A stretch of DNA of 64,000 bases from positions 24,986,001-25,050,000 of the forward strand of contig CM060732.1 in NCBI GenBank assembly GCA_030704615.1, in the 5' to 3' direction. The position numbers and the translations under genes were made by a program. The DNA is from Takakia lepidozioides. Taxonomy: Eukaryota > Streptophyta > Takakiopsida > Takakiales > Takakiaceae. Under the pieces are notes generated by a model. It worked only from the letters and a program-made list of their open reading frames with translations, made no database searches and was not told the DNA's origin. This document shows, piece after piece, positions 32,670 through 46,200 of this stretch (within the stretch, counting starts at the first letter, position 1; every line of letters begins with the position of its first letter).

Positions 32670-35600
32670 ATGCCTGAAGATGATGAGGCTTGGAGAGATG
32701 AGAAGGAACTGCACAAGGAAGTGGCAGATACCATAAGGGAAATGCAGAAGAGTACTGATATTCCTGTGGCAGATTCCTCTGATTCTGATGGAGAAGAAGA
32801 AGTGAGTGAGGATGAAAGGAAGAAGAAGATGACTTTGGCTGAAGTAATATGCCAGACCAAAGCAGAGATTACCATTGGACAGCTATTGGCTGTGGCACCT
32901 TATTGTAGGCAGGCTGTATCAAGCAATCAATCGAATTGCCCAGGAGACAGGAAACACAGACCTGAACAGCAAGGTGACCAGTTATAATGTGAAGCCGGAA
33001 GGGCGAGAAACAGTCATGGACTTTGATGATTCTATGCCAGTAATCCAATTGAGAATTGGAAGCACAGAACTAACTGATGTACTGATAGATGGAGGTTCTG
33101 GAGTAAATATCATGACAGACCAATTAAGGAAGAAGCTTGGTCTAAGTAACATGAAAACAGCCCCATTTACAGTAACAATGGCAGATCAAAGAAGTGTACA
33201 GCCATTGGGATTAATAAGAGGAGTTAAGATACAGATACAGAAGATGATCTTTATGATCACAGTAACTGTGTTGAAGATGGATGAAGTCATGGAGGCTTAC
33301 TCCTTATTATTGGGACGTCCGTGGCTGAAACAGGCCAGGGTATTCCATGACTGGAATTCTCAGTTACTAACCGTGCATAATGGGATACACGAGATACAAA
33401 TTACCACAAAGAAATCTAGTAGATTACCTGCTACGAGAAGACCTCGAGGAGTCAGAGAGTATGACTGGAGAGGAGGACTGGATGAGGAGCAGGAAGCTAC
33501 CCTGTTTGCTGCACACCCAGAGTGGGAGCAGGTTGCAGAGATGCGGCTGGAAGGCCTAAGTTGTTTAAGGTATCTGCTGTGGTGTAGTGTCAACAACACC
33601 AATTGAAGAGGAAACCAGCAGTTACCCATCACATTTCTATGAAGAAAAAGAAGGAGAAATGGAAATCCTAGAGGAACCAGCCACTGTGAGTTTACAGGAT
33701 GAAGTGGTGACTGGTTGGACAATCACAGCTGATGAGCAAGTGAGGGAAGTGAATGTGGGAACTAAAGAGGAACGAGGATGGTGAAGGTAGGAGCTGATTT
33801 GGAGCCAGAATTCTTTGAAGAAGCTAAGAGTTTGTTCATCAAATACAGAGATGTATTTGCTTGGAGCTATGAGGATTTAAAAGGGATACCACCTGAAATC
33901 TGTCAGCATAAGATTGAACTGGAACCAGGGTCAGTACCAATCAAGCAGGCAAGGTACAGAATGAATCCCAACTACGCACAGAAGGTTGGAGAAGAGATCA
34001 AGAAGTTGGCTGAGGCTAAGTTTATATACCCAATAGAGTATACAACTTGGTTGTCACCCATTGTGATAGTTCCCAAGAAGAATGGTTTGTGTGAACTACA
34101 AGAAGCTGAATGCTTGTACGAAGAAAGATCCTTTCCCTTTGCCATTCACAGAAGCAGTATTAGACACTGTGGCAGGCCATGAGATGTACTCATTCATGGA
34201 TGGCTTCAGTGGTTATAATCAAGTGCAAGTGGCAGAAGAAGACCAAGGAAAAACAGCTTTCATCACAGACTGGGGTGCTTATGCATACAAAGTCATGCCC
34301 TTTGGACTTTGTAATGCACCAGCGACCTTTCAGAGAGTGATAAGTGAATCTTTTCATGAGTATCTGGATGATTTCATGCAGGTGTTCTTGGATGATTTCA
34401 GTGTGTACAGCTCTAAGAATGAGCACTTGCATAAATTGGAGTTATGTCTGGCCAGATGCAGGATGAGAGGTCTGGGCCTGAATCCAGAGAAGTGTACTTT
34501 CTGTGTGAACTCAGGGTGCTTCTGGGACACATTGTGTGTAAGAGGGGACTTCTTGTGGATCCCAGGAAAACAGAGGCCATTAAAGCCTCTCCACCACCAG
34601 TGAAATTAAGAGTCTAAGGAGATTCCTTGGACAAACCAGTTATTACAGAAGATTTGTCAGACGGTATGCACAGATAGCAGCACCATTGAGCAAACTTCTG
34701 AAGAAAGATGCAGTGTTTGCATGGACACCTGAATGTCAACAGGCTTTTGAGGAACTTACATTGTCAGTAACAACTACACCTGTGCTGATTTCCTCACTGG
34801 CAGAAATATTTCATGTTCACTGTGATGCTTCTGGAGAAGCACTAGGAGCGGTGTTAGCCAAAATGTACAGGAAGGATAGATTCACCTGTGTACTATGCTA
34901 GCCGATTGATGAACAATGCCGAAAAATTATAGCACAACGGAAAGAGAAGCATTGGCAATGATCTATGCAGTGAAGAAATTCAGGCATTACCTGTTGGGCA
35001 AGAAGTTTATGTTTTATGTGGATCACCAGGCTCTGATATACCTGGTAAACAAACCTCTGATAAGCGGAAGAATAGCAAGATGGTTAATAATCTTGCACGA
35101 GTTTGAGTTCGAGGTTGTTTACAAGCCTGGGAGACTGCATCTTGTGGCGGATCACTTGTCACGGTTATCAACAGGAGAACCAGCCACAGGAGTAGATGAT
35201 CAATTACCAGATGCGAGTCTATTTGTGGAGGTGCAGGAAGTGCAGATGACTGGTTAGATTGGCAGTGGCCAATCAGATACTACCTTGCTCATGGTCAGTG
35301 CCCACCAAGTTATGGAAAGGAGCAGAGAAAGAGAATTGCTATCAAGGCTCTACCTTACACTATGGTAGGGAGCAGAATGTATAAGCTAGGACCAGATGGA
35401 GTGCTGAAGCGATGCTTATACCACCATGAAGTTAATAAAGTTTTGGAGGAAGTTCATAAAGAGTGGCAGGAGGTCATTTTGGAGAAGAGACTACCAGCAG
35501 GAAAATACTACATGCAGGTTACTGGTGGCCTACTTTGTTCAAGATGTACACAAGTATTGTCAGAGTTGTGATGAATGTCAGAGGCTAGGACCTTTGCAGA

Positions 35601-36818
35601 GATCTGGGAAAATTGCAATGCCTACGGAACCATTTCAGAAATGGGGACTAGACTTTGTTGGACCAATTAACCCACCAGCCAAGAATACACAGAACAGGTA
35701 CATAATTACAGCCACTGATTATACTACGAAGTGGGTGGAAGCTAAAGCTTTGAGGGACAACACAGCCAAGTCCACAGCAAGGTTTCTGTATGAGAACATA
35801 CTTACACGATTTGGCTGTCCCTTGGAATTTATCAGTGATCAGGGAAGTCACTTCATTAATGAGACCATTGAATTGTTGACTAAAGAGTTCATGATTGTGC
35901 ATAGGAAGAGTACAACATATTACCCACAGGGTAATGGGCAGGCAGAGGCTACCAACAAAATACTATGTACTATCTTGGCTAAGATAGTCAATGCAAACAG
36001 AACGGATTGGGATACAAAGCTGCTGACAGCTTTGTGGTCATACAGGACTTCATATAAAGTCACCACTAAGTATACACCATTCCAATTAGTTTATGGTATG
36101 GAAGCCTTACTTCCAGTGGAATTCCTGTTACCTACCATGAGAACGGAATGGGGAAAGAGAATGGAATTGCAAGATTCCATTAAGTCAGGAAACATGAATT
36201 ATACCATGTGGAAGAAGTACCAAGTAGTGTGCTGATGCAGCTGATAATATGACCAGAATTCAGATGAAGAGGAAAGAACAGTTTGATGAAGGCAAGTTAA
36301 AGACTTTTAAGACGGAAGATTTGGTTCTATGGTTGCAGAAGAAGGGAAAGATTAAAGCTTCTAAGCTTAAATCACCATGGAAAGGACCTTATGTCATACA
36401 AAAGATGTATGATAACAACATTGCCATGTTACAAACCATTAACAAAGAGATGTTGGGAAGAGTCAATGCTAATAAGTTGAAGGGTACAGTGGTATCCATG
36501 ACAAACCATTGCAGCATGATTTGCATGTTGAAACGCAAAAGCAGTCACGGGCTGCGCCAGTGTTACAAGGAGTATGGAGCACTTGTCGCTAGGACGAGCA
36601 TATATGACCAGGGCGGCAGAACAAGCGAGACACAGCCTATCACAGCCCATCCAGCGACAGCATATCACAGCCCAGCACGGCGCACACAGCCTATCACGAC
36701 CTTACCACAGCGTGTCACAACCTATCACAGCTTACCACAGTGCATCATAGCCTATCACAGCTTACCACAGTGTATCACAGCCTATCACGGCATACCACAG
36801 TATGACACAGCCTACTAG
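32670..36818 (+). pseudogene. pol: pol: protease, RT, RNase H, integrase, frame-broken
   Basis: Domains in order. Aspartic protease at about 33040-33380: VLIDGGSGVNIM, with DGG where DSG/DTG is usual, and SLLLGRPWLKQA. Reverse transcriptase at about 33800-34600: YAQKVGEEIKKLAEAKFIYP, KKDPFPLPF, DGFSGYNQV, PFGLCNAPATFQR and FLDDFSVYS in place of YxDD. RNase H at about 34686-35190: HCDASGEALGAVLA, TEREALA, YVDHQALIYL. Integrase at about 35380-36200: Cys pair CDECQ, GLDFVGPI, SDQGSHF and GQAEATNK as the D,D,E triad. A C-terminal GPY-like WKGPYVI segment is at about 36370-36480. There are at least five frame changes (for example about 34085, where several codons are missing between VPKKNG and VCVNYKKLN, and about 34560). 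No chromodomain follows. Confidence 0.9.
36633..36818 (+). repeat. Internal CACAGCC/TATCACAGC array
   Basis: Repeats such as CACAGCCTATCACAGC and TACCACAGTG directly after the integrase region. They use the same heptamer as the LTR arrays but in a different higher-order form. They lie at the switch from pol to the extra ORF region. Confidence 0.8.
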
Positions 36819-37023
36819 GGTTACACAATCCATAGAATCAGTGACAATGGACGCAGGATAACTTCAGTGAAATGGCGGCGGAAGAAAGGACGGAAGCCAG
36901 TTTACAAAGGACACGTGGAAGTCAAGGCGCAACACACAGCTGAGAAGGAAGTGCAAGAACGGATGTCATCAAGAAAAGGGACAAGAATGGCCGTCAAAAT
37001 ACCTAATCAGTGCGTCAAATTGG

Positions 37024-39907
37024 ATGAATGGCATTAATGAATACAGAAAAGGGCAACAGAACAAACGGCAAGTACAGAAAAAACGAAATTCTTGTCACAT
37101 GTGTTATCCTAGTGGACAATCCAGCAGGGAAAGTCCACTAAAGAAAATTAAATCTAAAATCCAGTCACAGCGGTTACAGCCAATAGAAAGCCAGAGAAGG
37201 GATCAAGAAATTGGAGGGAAATTAAGCGCAAGAGTCGGCGTCGTTCTGAGTAACGGGCGTCTCGACGGGACAAACCTCAATGCTATAGCTTTGAAGCTAT
37301 GGAGGAACTAACAGACTATACGCTCGCAATATTACTTACGCAGTGGCATAGGGACGAAACAACAGAGCGGATCTTTTCTCTTGAGCGATGCTTGCAAGCC
37401 CCGCAGGCTTACAAGAAATTACCCATAGCTTTTTGTGGCAACCATACGTTTATGCTTTGTGCACTACAGGCATTTCTTCAATTGTTACAGCCAAACATTT
37501 CTGTGGGTCTAGAATGAAGAGAGTGAGAGGAATGGAGGAAATCAGGGTGAAGAGCACCACAATTCTGCAGAAACAAACGATTGCTACCCCCACAGGCGAT
37601 ACAGATACTGAAGGAGCTGAGATTGCAAGGATTGCAAAGCAAAGATTGGACATTGCACCATAGACAGTACATGTTACAATTCTTGCAGAACTTTGAGCCA
37701 AGGACAGGAGCAACAACGGTGAAGGGAGTTGAATTAGTAATTACTCCCCTTATACCTACAGCAATTGTTTCGATTGCCAGCAGGCCAGGCGCATGTGGAG
37801 GAGCACAGGGCAAGACTGCAAATAGGGGACTTATTCCAAGAAGGGAGTTTCTTTAAAAACTCAGGGTTATGCTTGTACCAAGGCCGTGTACCCAGGGCTA
37901 AAGGAGGTAGGCCAGGTATTGAACGTTCTGTTTGCCATGAAACAGAACCAACAGTATTTGAGCAGATCCTTCACAGAGGAAATACTCAAAGCCCTGAGAG
38001 GAGAAGAGGTAGAATGGGCGGACATAATGTACAACGCACTGGTAGAGGAGATGAAAAGATTACAGGTACTGCCGCAAAGTCTCCTATCATAGTGTCTGGC
38101 CCAATCATTGCTCAAATAATTCTTGATTCTGGCATACTTGATGCGCGAGAAAGAAAGGAGATGGGAGTGTTTGAACCAGAAACCACTGCAATGGAAGAGC
38201 AAGGCTCTTCACACAGTGAGGGTGGACTGGCAGGGCAACCCGAGAATAAGAGACAGAGGCGGGGAAAGACTGTAGTGGCGGATCCACTGGCTTCACGGAA
38301 TCCGCATGATAATGTTTCCCAAGTTTTTGTGCAGGAAGGGGCACAGCAGCACAGAGAACTGCTATTACTGGAAGCAGGACCTTCAGAGAGGGAAGAGGAA
38401 GTTACTTCAGTATCACAGCCATCACAGCCAGAGGATCGGCTTGTCACAAGGTTACCACAAGTTGTCCATGCAGTTCAACCAGAAATAATTGATTTAGAAA
38501 AAGAAGGGTTAGATATTCCCACTACAGAACAAATGGTGGCAGAAATTGAGAAGGGGGACCTTCTCTATGAATATTCTGGTATGGTCAAGGACACAGTGAT
38601 TCCGGAGGTGCAACGGTTGTCCAAGGAAAACCCTGCGGCGCATAAGATACACACACCTGTGACGGAGGTACCACAGGTAGAATGCCAAGACACTACAGCA
38701 CCAGTGACGGATGAAGTGGTTCAGGAAGAAAATCTGGTGGGGCAATGGCCTGAATGTTCGTAAGGCATCACACTTGAGGATCAGGGAGAACAGCAGCAAG
38801 CTCACCATGATGACCCTCAACAGGCTATGCTTATGAGTTCCATAAGCAGGACACTGAATTTGTTGGGTACTTATGTCAAATCCCATGTTCCCACTACTCA
38901 ATTGGCAGCTTTGAGGGAGGAACTCAGGAAAGAGTTTGAGGCTCGACTTGCCACAGAGTGTGCAAACAAGGTCGATGAAGAGGTCACTCTCAAAATGCAG
39001 CAAGACTTGGAGAGTACAGAAGCGGCTTTGCAATTGGCCAAGGAACAATTGATTGAGGCAGGCCTCGCACAAGACCACTTGCACGAAGCACATAAGCAAC
39101 AGCTATACCAAATGCAGTGAAGCATGAAAGCAAGTTGCAAGAAGTGAATGCACTACATATGGAGTTGCAGACAATGCATGACAGGATGGCCATACAATGT
39201 GCTACACTCACAACTATGCTTGACCAATCTACAAAAGAAATAAACAGTCAAGGAAAAATGTACGAAGGCAGAGGAAGAGAATGTTGAGCAAATGAAACTC
39301 ATTGTCGATATGAAGAATACAATCTGTCGCAATGAGGATACTTTCAAGCAATACAGGCACGTTGAAGCTGACCAAGAGAGACACATCCTGGAGTTGCAAC
39401 AAACGGTCATGGCCAATAGAAATGAAATCTCGGTCACTAACAAGGCTGGAAGGAAGCCAATAATCTGCTTGCTTGCTTATGCGAATTTGGTTGAACCTCA
39501 TGCGAAGCGCATGGAGGCTTTTACAACAGCAGTTACATGTGTACAAACTCAGAGAGGAGCACACTCTCAGAGGAACCACAAGCAACTTGGTGGATAACCA
39601 CCTTATGCAGGTCTGGTTAGCACAAGGGCCAGTGGAGGGCAAAGCACCACGAAAGCTCACCCAAAGCGAGATGAATGAGCTCAGACTGCAAGTGCAGAAC
39701 ATTGCCACAATTACTATAGACAATGTCTATAGTAGGATAGCGGAGTTACAGGAGGATGTAGACGGACTGCAGACTCAAGTGGAGGACCTAACTTCAGATA
39801 TCGACAAAAGAGTCTATATACCTGAGGAACAGCTAATGGCTTCTTATTTACAAGCCAGAACTTTGGCTTTTCATCTTCTTCACAGCAGGTGTAGGAGATG
39901 CCAATGA
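37024..39907 (+). pseudogene. Extra 3' ORF region, 5' part (interrupted)
   Basis: About 2.9 kb after integrase with several open frames that appear to be pieces of one or more decayed genes. An acidic section is at about 38090-38760. A likely coiled-coil section at 38830-39120 has LREELRKEFEARLATE and QQDLESTEAALQLAKEQLIE. At 39450-39890 there is KLTQSEMNELRLQVQNIATI and VDGLQTQVEDLTSDIDKRVY. The last part matches the minus-strand copy at 61390-61780, showing that the region is a shared part of the element. It is not recognisable as an envelope gene: no signal peptide or membrane segment was seen. The frame is cut by the MULE at 40050 and resumes at about 53442. Confidence 0.7.
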
Positions 39908-40040
39908 TACAAGAGCCAGTGCCACCAACACCACAACAAGTCACTGTGCAGTAGCTGACCCTGTTGTTACTACAGCCACACCACAGCCACCACAGCCTGA
40001 CGTATGGGGCAATGCTGCTTTTAACCCACCTAAAACTCCA

Positions 40041-40050
40041 GCTGCAAGGG
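40041..40050 (+). repeat. MULE target duplication, left
   Basis: GCTGCAAGGG, repeated perfectly at 53432-53441. A 9-11 bp duplication is typical of Mutator-like elements. Confidence 0.9.
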
Positions 40051-40088
40051 GGGCTGCTATTTCATGAGCGGCATGAGCATGAGCGCGG
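40051..40088 (+). repeat. MULE left terminal inverted repeat
   Basis: Contains TGCTATTTCATGAGC followed by GGCATGAGC and CATGAGCGCGG. It pairs with the complement of about 53377-53431, where the 9-bp GGCATGAGC unit is reiterated three more times. Confidence 0.85.
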
Positions 40089-40279
40089 AAAAAAAAAAAG
40101 CATGAGCAGACCATTGTGAGTCCACGGAAATAGGGTTAGGAGGCACGGAAATAGGGTCATGTGAAGTTGGAATGTGGCACCAGTGGACTTGAAATGCAAC
40201 ATTTTATTGCAAATTTTGTGGCAAGCCACGTCTATACAAGTGTGTTCTAACTGTCATAGCCGGAATGGGCACTACTCTC

Positions 40280-43200
40280 CTACACCCCCTCCGAGGAACT
40301 TGCCCCACCTTTCTTCTCATCCCCCTCATCCCCCTCATCCTCCGAGCTCTGTGATGCATCAGTTCCACTATGCCTCTCAAAAATCCCGTCCTCTCCTTGG
40401 GGGACTGTCCACCTCACCTCCTGGGAATCTTCTGCGTCTTCTCCCCCACTTTCCTCAGCAGAATCCAAACACAAATCTACGAGCCCGACGGGCTCTAATA
40501 GCTGCTGCCTCCTCCCTCATCTTCATTTTCTTGAGGCTTGCCTCGTCTAAAATCTGCTGTACACGACTACGTTCGGAACACCTCCTAATGGACACCGAAG
40601 CAAGCCGGGCAGCATAAGTAGGAAGGATGTACTCCCTTTCTGGACTAGGCATGAAATCCCCCTGGCAAAAAAAGGCACGTTCCTCCTGCCCATGAACTCC
40701 GGTGTAGACGTCCCTCCGGCAGTACTTGGCATCCTACAGTAAGAACAAATCCACTTGAAGAATGTCAATACCAGCACAACCAGAAAGGGTTTTCAATGAA
40801 ATAAGAGAGCGGAGGGAGGTGCCTCACAAAATCTGGAGGCAACTTACAATGCCACCACTCACTCGTAAACCGGGGCTCCTCGGCCTCGATCCCAACTTCC
40901 TCCCCCTGCTCCTTCTCGGATTTTTCCTCATCCTCCGAGGATGCCTCTTCCTCTTTCGGCAGACGTTCAGCCGCTGCAAGTTCCGAGTTGTGGAGGGCAG
41001 TATCTGGCTCGAAGGCGAACACATGCCTGTCGGACAACGTCCCTGCCCACATTGAAGCACCTGAGGAACAAAGCGGGGTTAATAGCTTGCGGCATGCAAT
41101 TGCAATGGGGCCAGGGGACAAACTGAGCACGTGAAGGCTTACCCGTGCCGCATGTGAGGTCCAGAATCCGCCCTTGGACATCCGAGCACGTCTCCATGAG
41201 GGTTTGGATGAAAGCAGGGCTCCGGGTCCGGCTGTACCGCCACGGTTTGCCTGTCTTTGTGTCCTTCGGCATACTAGAGTGGGGCACATAGTTGTAGAGG
41301 ACATCGTAGGTTACAGGGTCCACAGCGGCATCAACAAGACGACCGTCGTTGCGGAATTTGAACGTAGACCCTCTCTTCACAAAGCAATATGCCTCAAACA
41401 CCAATGTCTGCACATCCAACAAAGAAGGGATCAATTCCAGGGTCTACTTAACATACACCACAATATGAAGTGAATGCAATAGATTGATAACTTACACTTT
41501 GGCCCTCTGTTCGCAACCCCTGCGTACTGATGCAGAACCATTTTCTGAGGAGGACCGGGGTGACACTTTTCGGTGTCCACCTTGCCACCGCATTCTCTGT
41601 GGTCTTCCCTCTCGTGGCAAGGACAACCACACATCCACCGTCATCCAGAAGCATCCCCGCCAGCCCAAACCCGGCTTTCCAGTAGTCCTCAGTAAACCTG
41701 TTCCAGGTGGGCACACCATCCAGGCCCTCCAGCAGCTCCCCATCTGGAATGTCGAGGAGAATCATGTCGCAAGCTCTCTCCACCTCAACCCCCCCCCGAG
41801 TGCTCTTGCAATTCGTGCTCACAGCCGTGAAGAATTCCATCATGGCTTCAAAACCAGGGGTGTCTTTAGGCTCTGTACCGGCAGCCCTCTTCTTGGCTTT
41901 TCCCTTCTGCTCCGCCAGAGACTTGTTGTGTGCCACCTTCTTCGCCCTGGCAGCGAGAGCGTCAAGGAAGCTCTCATTGACGCATTGGATGATGGTTGGA
42001 GGTTCTAGCTTTGGCCTGTGCGTAAACGTCACCGCCGAATACCGCCGTGTAGGCTCGCCCTCAAATGCCAACTTCTTGGCAGAGCCAGTCCCACTCCGAA
42101 CTGACTTGGAACCCGGACGACCGGTGACTGGGTAGGAGCAACAGCAGTCGCAGGACCTTGAACAAAATCGGCGTCGGAGTCACTCTCTTGGGTCCCCTCC
42201 TGCGCCTCTCCGATGCCCCGATGGTTTTCTTCTTTTTGGGTGTTACTGCAGTCACCTGTTTCCTTGTCCTTTTCCTTTGACCTTTACTCTTCTCATGCAA
42301 TTTCTCCTGAATTCCTGCCTGAGCAAGCTCTGCCGCTTTCCTGGAGTTCGCAAGCGCTTTTGCCTCTTTTGCACCCAACGGAGGCAGCGGAGCCCGGTTT
42401 CGTCGGAATTCAGCATCCAGCTTCAATTGAAACTCGGATGGGTCGAGCGAGCCGGCGGAAAGGTCCACATACCAAGGGCAATCACGCAAATGTTCCAGAT
42501 GCCACTCCTTCACAATATCGTCAGTGTACATGGAGTCAGCCCCAGGGTTCCTCCATGCCAGGAAGAATGGTGGCTCGAAAGACAGATGACCTTTCTCCAA
42601 AAGGAGAACTTACAGTACCTGCATTCATGAAAAACACAATGAGGTCCGAAAATGGTCCCTGAACGGCAATAGGGCCTACAACTGGAATATGGCGCCGAAT
42701 TTCCACTTCAGGGCCACCCAGGGACTTAGCCCGAAAATGGCTAAGTCCCTTGAACTGGAAAACGGCGCCGAATTTTTCGGAAAATGGCTAAGTCCCTGGA
42801 CGGCAATAGGGCCTAGAACTGGAAACGGCGCCGAATTTCCAGTTCGGGCCAGCCACCCTAGGGACTTAGACCGAAAATGGCTAAGTCCCTGGACGGCAAT
42901 AGGGCCTGGAACTGGAATATGGCGCCGAATTTCCACTTCAGGGCCAGCCAGTCTAGGGACTTAGCCCGAAAATGGCTAAGTCCCTGGACGGCAATACTAG
43001 AACTGGGCGCCGAATTTCCAGTTGGCCAGCCACCTAGGGACTTAGACCAGTCCCTGGACGGCAATAGGGCCTGGAACTATGGCGCCGAATTTCCACTTCA
43101 GGGCCAGCCAGTCTAGGGACTTAGCCCGAAAATGGCTAAGTCCCTGGACGGCAATAGGGCCTAGAACTGGAAAACGGCGCCGAATTTCCAGTTCCGGGCC

Positions 43201-46200
43201 AGCCACCTAGGGACTTAGCCCGAAAATGGCTAAGTCCCTGAACGGCAATAGGGCCTGGAACTGGAAAATGGCGCCGAATTTCCAGTTCGGCCAGCCAGTC
43301 TAGGGACTTTGCCATTTTCGGAGCCCTGACTGGAAATTCGGCGCCATTTTCCCTAACACCACTTAGGCCTCTAACATCCTGAAATGCCAGGACTTGAAAG
43401 AAAAGGCAGCGCGTATGTACCTGTACAGAAGGCGCATTGCTGCTTTGTCCGCGTTCGGCTGGTCGGTGAACTCGTGGCTCCGGCGAGCATCTGCTATCTC
43501 CCGAAAGAATAGGTTGGTTTTGTAGAGCAGAAAGTACCTCGTCACATAGTCACGTAGGCTCTCTGCTGCAGGAGATATCTCCATCTTGAACTGATGTGCT
43601 TGTGTGTCCAGCTGCTCTTGCGCATTCGTCGTCACCTGTGGAGATTGTCCATCAGATCGCTTTCCTCAAAAAATACAATGAATCCACCCCCTACTAGAGT
43701 AGAAGCCCCAAACGAAGCGTGGGGAAGTACCTGAAACCACCATGTCATGCGGTTCATCCACATGTCGAATGTGGGGTCAGAGAGTTTGTCCGGTTTGGGG
43801 AAGCTCCACATGTCCCTGGTACTTTGGGAACCATTCCAGATTTGGAGCCACCGGGTCTGTCCAACCACCCAGCATATTCGTAAGCGCCAAACACCACAAA
43901 AAGGAGTTGTTGCCACCACAATTTGGTTAAGAATGTATCACCTTTTCTGTTGCATCCACACAGGATGTGGCTAGACGATGGAGCTTCTCCAATGTCATCG
44001 TGGGCTTCAGAGCGCGAGAGTAGTGCTTTCCCACCTCCACCAGAAAGTCGGCACCAAGGGCGGGATCAGCTATGGCCACGTACTTTACCATCCGCGACTT
44101 GTACTTTATGCGGGCCCTCACCTCCGCAGCTTTGACATACGATTCGAGTTCCGGGAGGGTTGGATTCTTCTCCTCTGACTCCATGTAGAACCTCCGCGCA
44201 TGTGCCAAATCCTGCTGTATTTTCGTCTGTCGAAAGCGCACATAAGATTAGAGATCCTGCTCAAACAATTTCTTCTATTGGGGGAGGAGAGACAATTAGC
44301 TCAACAAAACTGCAGGAGCTTTACCCGAAATATGTAGTCCACCATGGCGTCGACGCTCAGCCTATACCAGGTTCTGTCTGCCTTTGCCTCCGACTTGCGC
44401 AGGAGGTCGGCACTGAGGGAATTGGCAAACTCTTGCACCCCCTGCTTCCGACATCCTTCACTCGGAAGAGCATATGGGACAAGTTGGTGGCAATGAAGGC
44501 ATTCTCAGTCACCCTGCAGTGCCACATTTCCATCAAACAATACTGAAATGGGAATTTTCATCATATATGAGGATTCGCAATGAAATGACTTCCAAATTCA
44601 AAGTCCAAAAGCGAGAGGGTTGTAGCTTACGAGTTGATGTCGGCCATTGCAGCTTTGAGAAGACTGCGATCTTTGGGCCCCGCAACCTTCAGCACAACAC
44701 AATCGACGGCGAAATGCCAATCGAGATCGTTGGGGTGGGCTTGGGCAATGTGCTCCATCCATGCCAGGAGGCGATGATTGCCGTCCCACACGTAGAACAT
44801 CTTACCGGACATGTGCTGGAAAAGAGGATCACTAGCAATCGATCTCTCGAACTCCTCATTTCGCGTTTGCCAATGGGGACCCCATTTGTCCACCTCATCG
44901 GAAGTGTGGGCACGGGAAGCTCCGTGGTCGTTCTCAATGGAAACGTAAAAGGCGGCAGACCCCATTCGATATCCATCCCGGAAAGAGAATTTCAGCTTGT
45001 CGATATCGCCTGGGAGGGCAGGTCTCACCACCTGCAATGACACCAAGCGGCAAAGGGGAATTCGAAGCTTGGCCGGGTACACCATGCCCCCCAGCCCTGC
45101 CAATGTTGCTGTGGGTTGCCTCCAACATCTTGGCAGCGGCCAACTTCATATCCGCCTCAGACATGACGTCTGCTGCAGAGGGGTTTTCCGGCAGCCCACC
45201 AAGACCGCCAAATCCAGCCTGTATGCTCCGGGTTTGGGGCCTGGGGATGTCCGGGAGATGTCATCCTGGTCAGAAACTCCATGTCGTCCTCCTCAAACAG
45301 GGTCAGCCACCTGCGAAACCACCTCCAGCACTCTCGTCGTCTCTACTGCCCTCTCCCTGGCTTCACCTCGAACTTGCACAATCGTGCTCTTTCAGTGTTC
45401 TTTCCTCTCCTCCACTCTCCACCGTATGGGTAATTGCGGGGGCTGCACTTGCCCGCGATGGTCTAACCGGTGTGCTACTGCCTCTCTGTGGTGTCTTGTA
45501 GGGATCCCCGTCTCTGTGTGTCCCTCGCTTACATTGGCATCTGTCATTTGGGCACCCCTGGCCTCTTCAGCTGCCTTTTGTCTTTCCTCCTTGCTAGCAT
45601 TCTGTCTCGTCTGTTCTTTTGCCCTCTCTTTTGCCCTCTCACGGGCTTTCTGTTTCTTACTAGGGCTAGCAACAGGGAGCCCTCCAGGACGACCACCTTT
45701 GATTGAGGCGAACTGACACCCTCGCGCGCACTGCTCACTCCCCCCTCCGCAGCCCGTGACTGCTCTCTCGCCGGGGATTGCATGTGCTTAGCTTTCTTCT
45801 TTTTCTTTGCGTGGGCGGGCCCTACTGCATGTGCATGAACAACCTCCATTGCCGGATCTGCTGTCCTCATGTCCTCACGCCCTTCACCTGCCATGCCGCC
45901 TGCACCAACCTCCCCAATGCCTACTCTATCGTAATCTCGTTGCAAGTCCTCCGTCCACCAACAAAAGATTTAAGTTTGCCCTCTCGCCCCAAGTTGGGCG
46001 ATTCAAACATGCGATGAGTTGGAGCTGTCGATGATACCACCAGCGTGCCGGGCTCGTCGTCACTCTGTGATTGACAAAAATCGTGAACACCAACATGGTG
46101 CAAAAAGCAGCAGCGCAACCACCATAGCACAATCATGTAGCAAAAATGAAAACATAACAAGTTTAGGAAGTATGGAGAGCCATGCAACAACAATGAAAAC

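Noticed and set aside
37024-39907. Retroviral-type envelope gene after integrase
   Set aside because: No signal peptide, transmembrane segment or cysteine-rich ectodomain was visible; the region is coiled-coil and acidic.
40547-40652. Independent small gene with Arg-rich helix
   Set aside because: It is the penultimate coding stretch of the methyltransferase-like gene in the same strand and frame context, not a separate gene.
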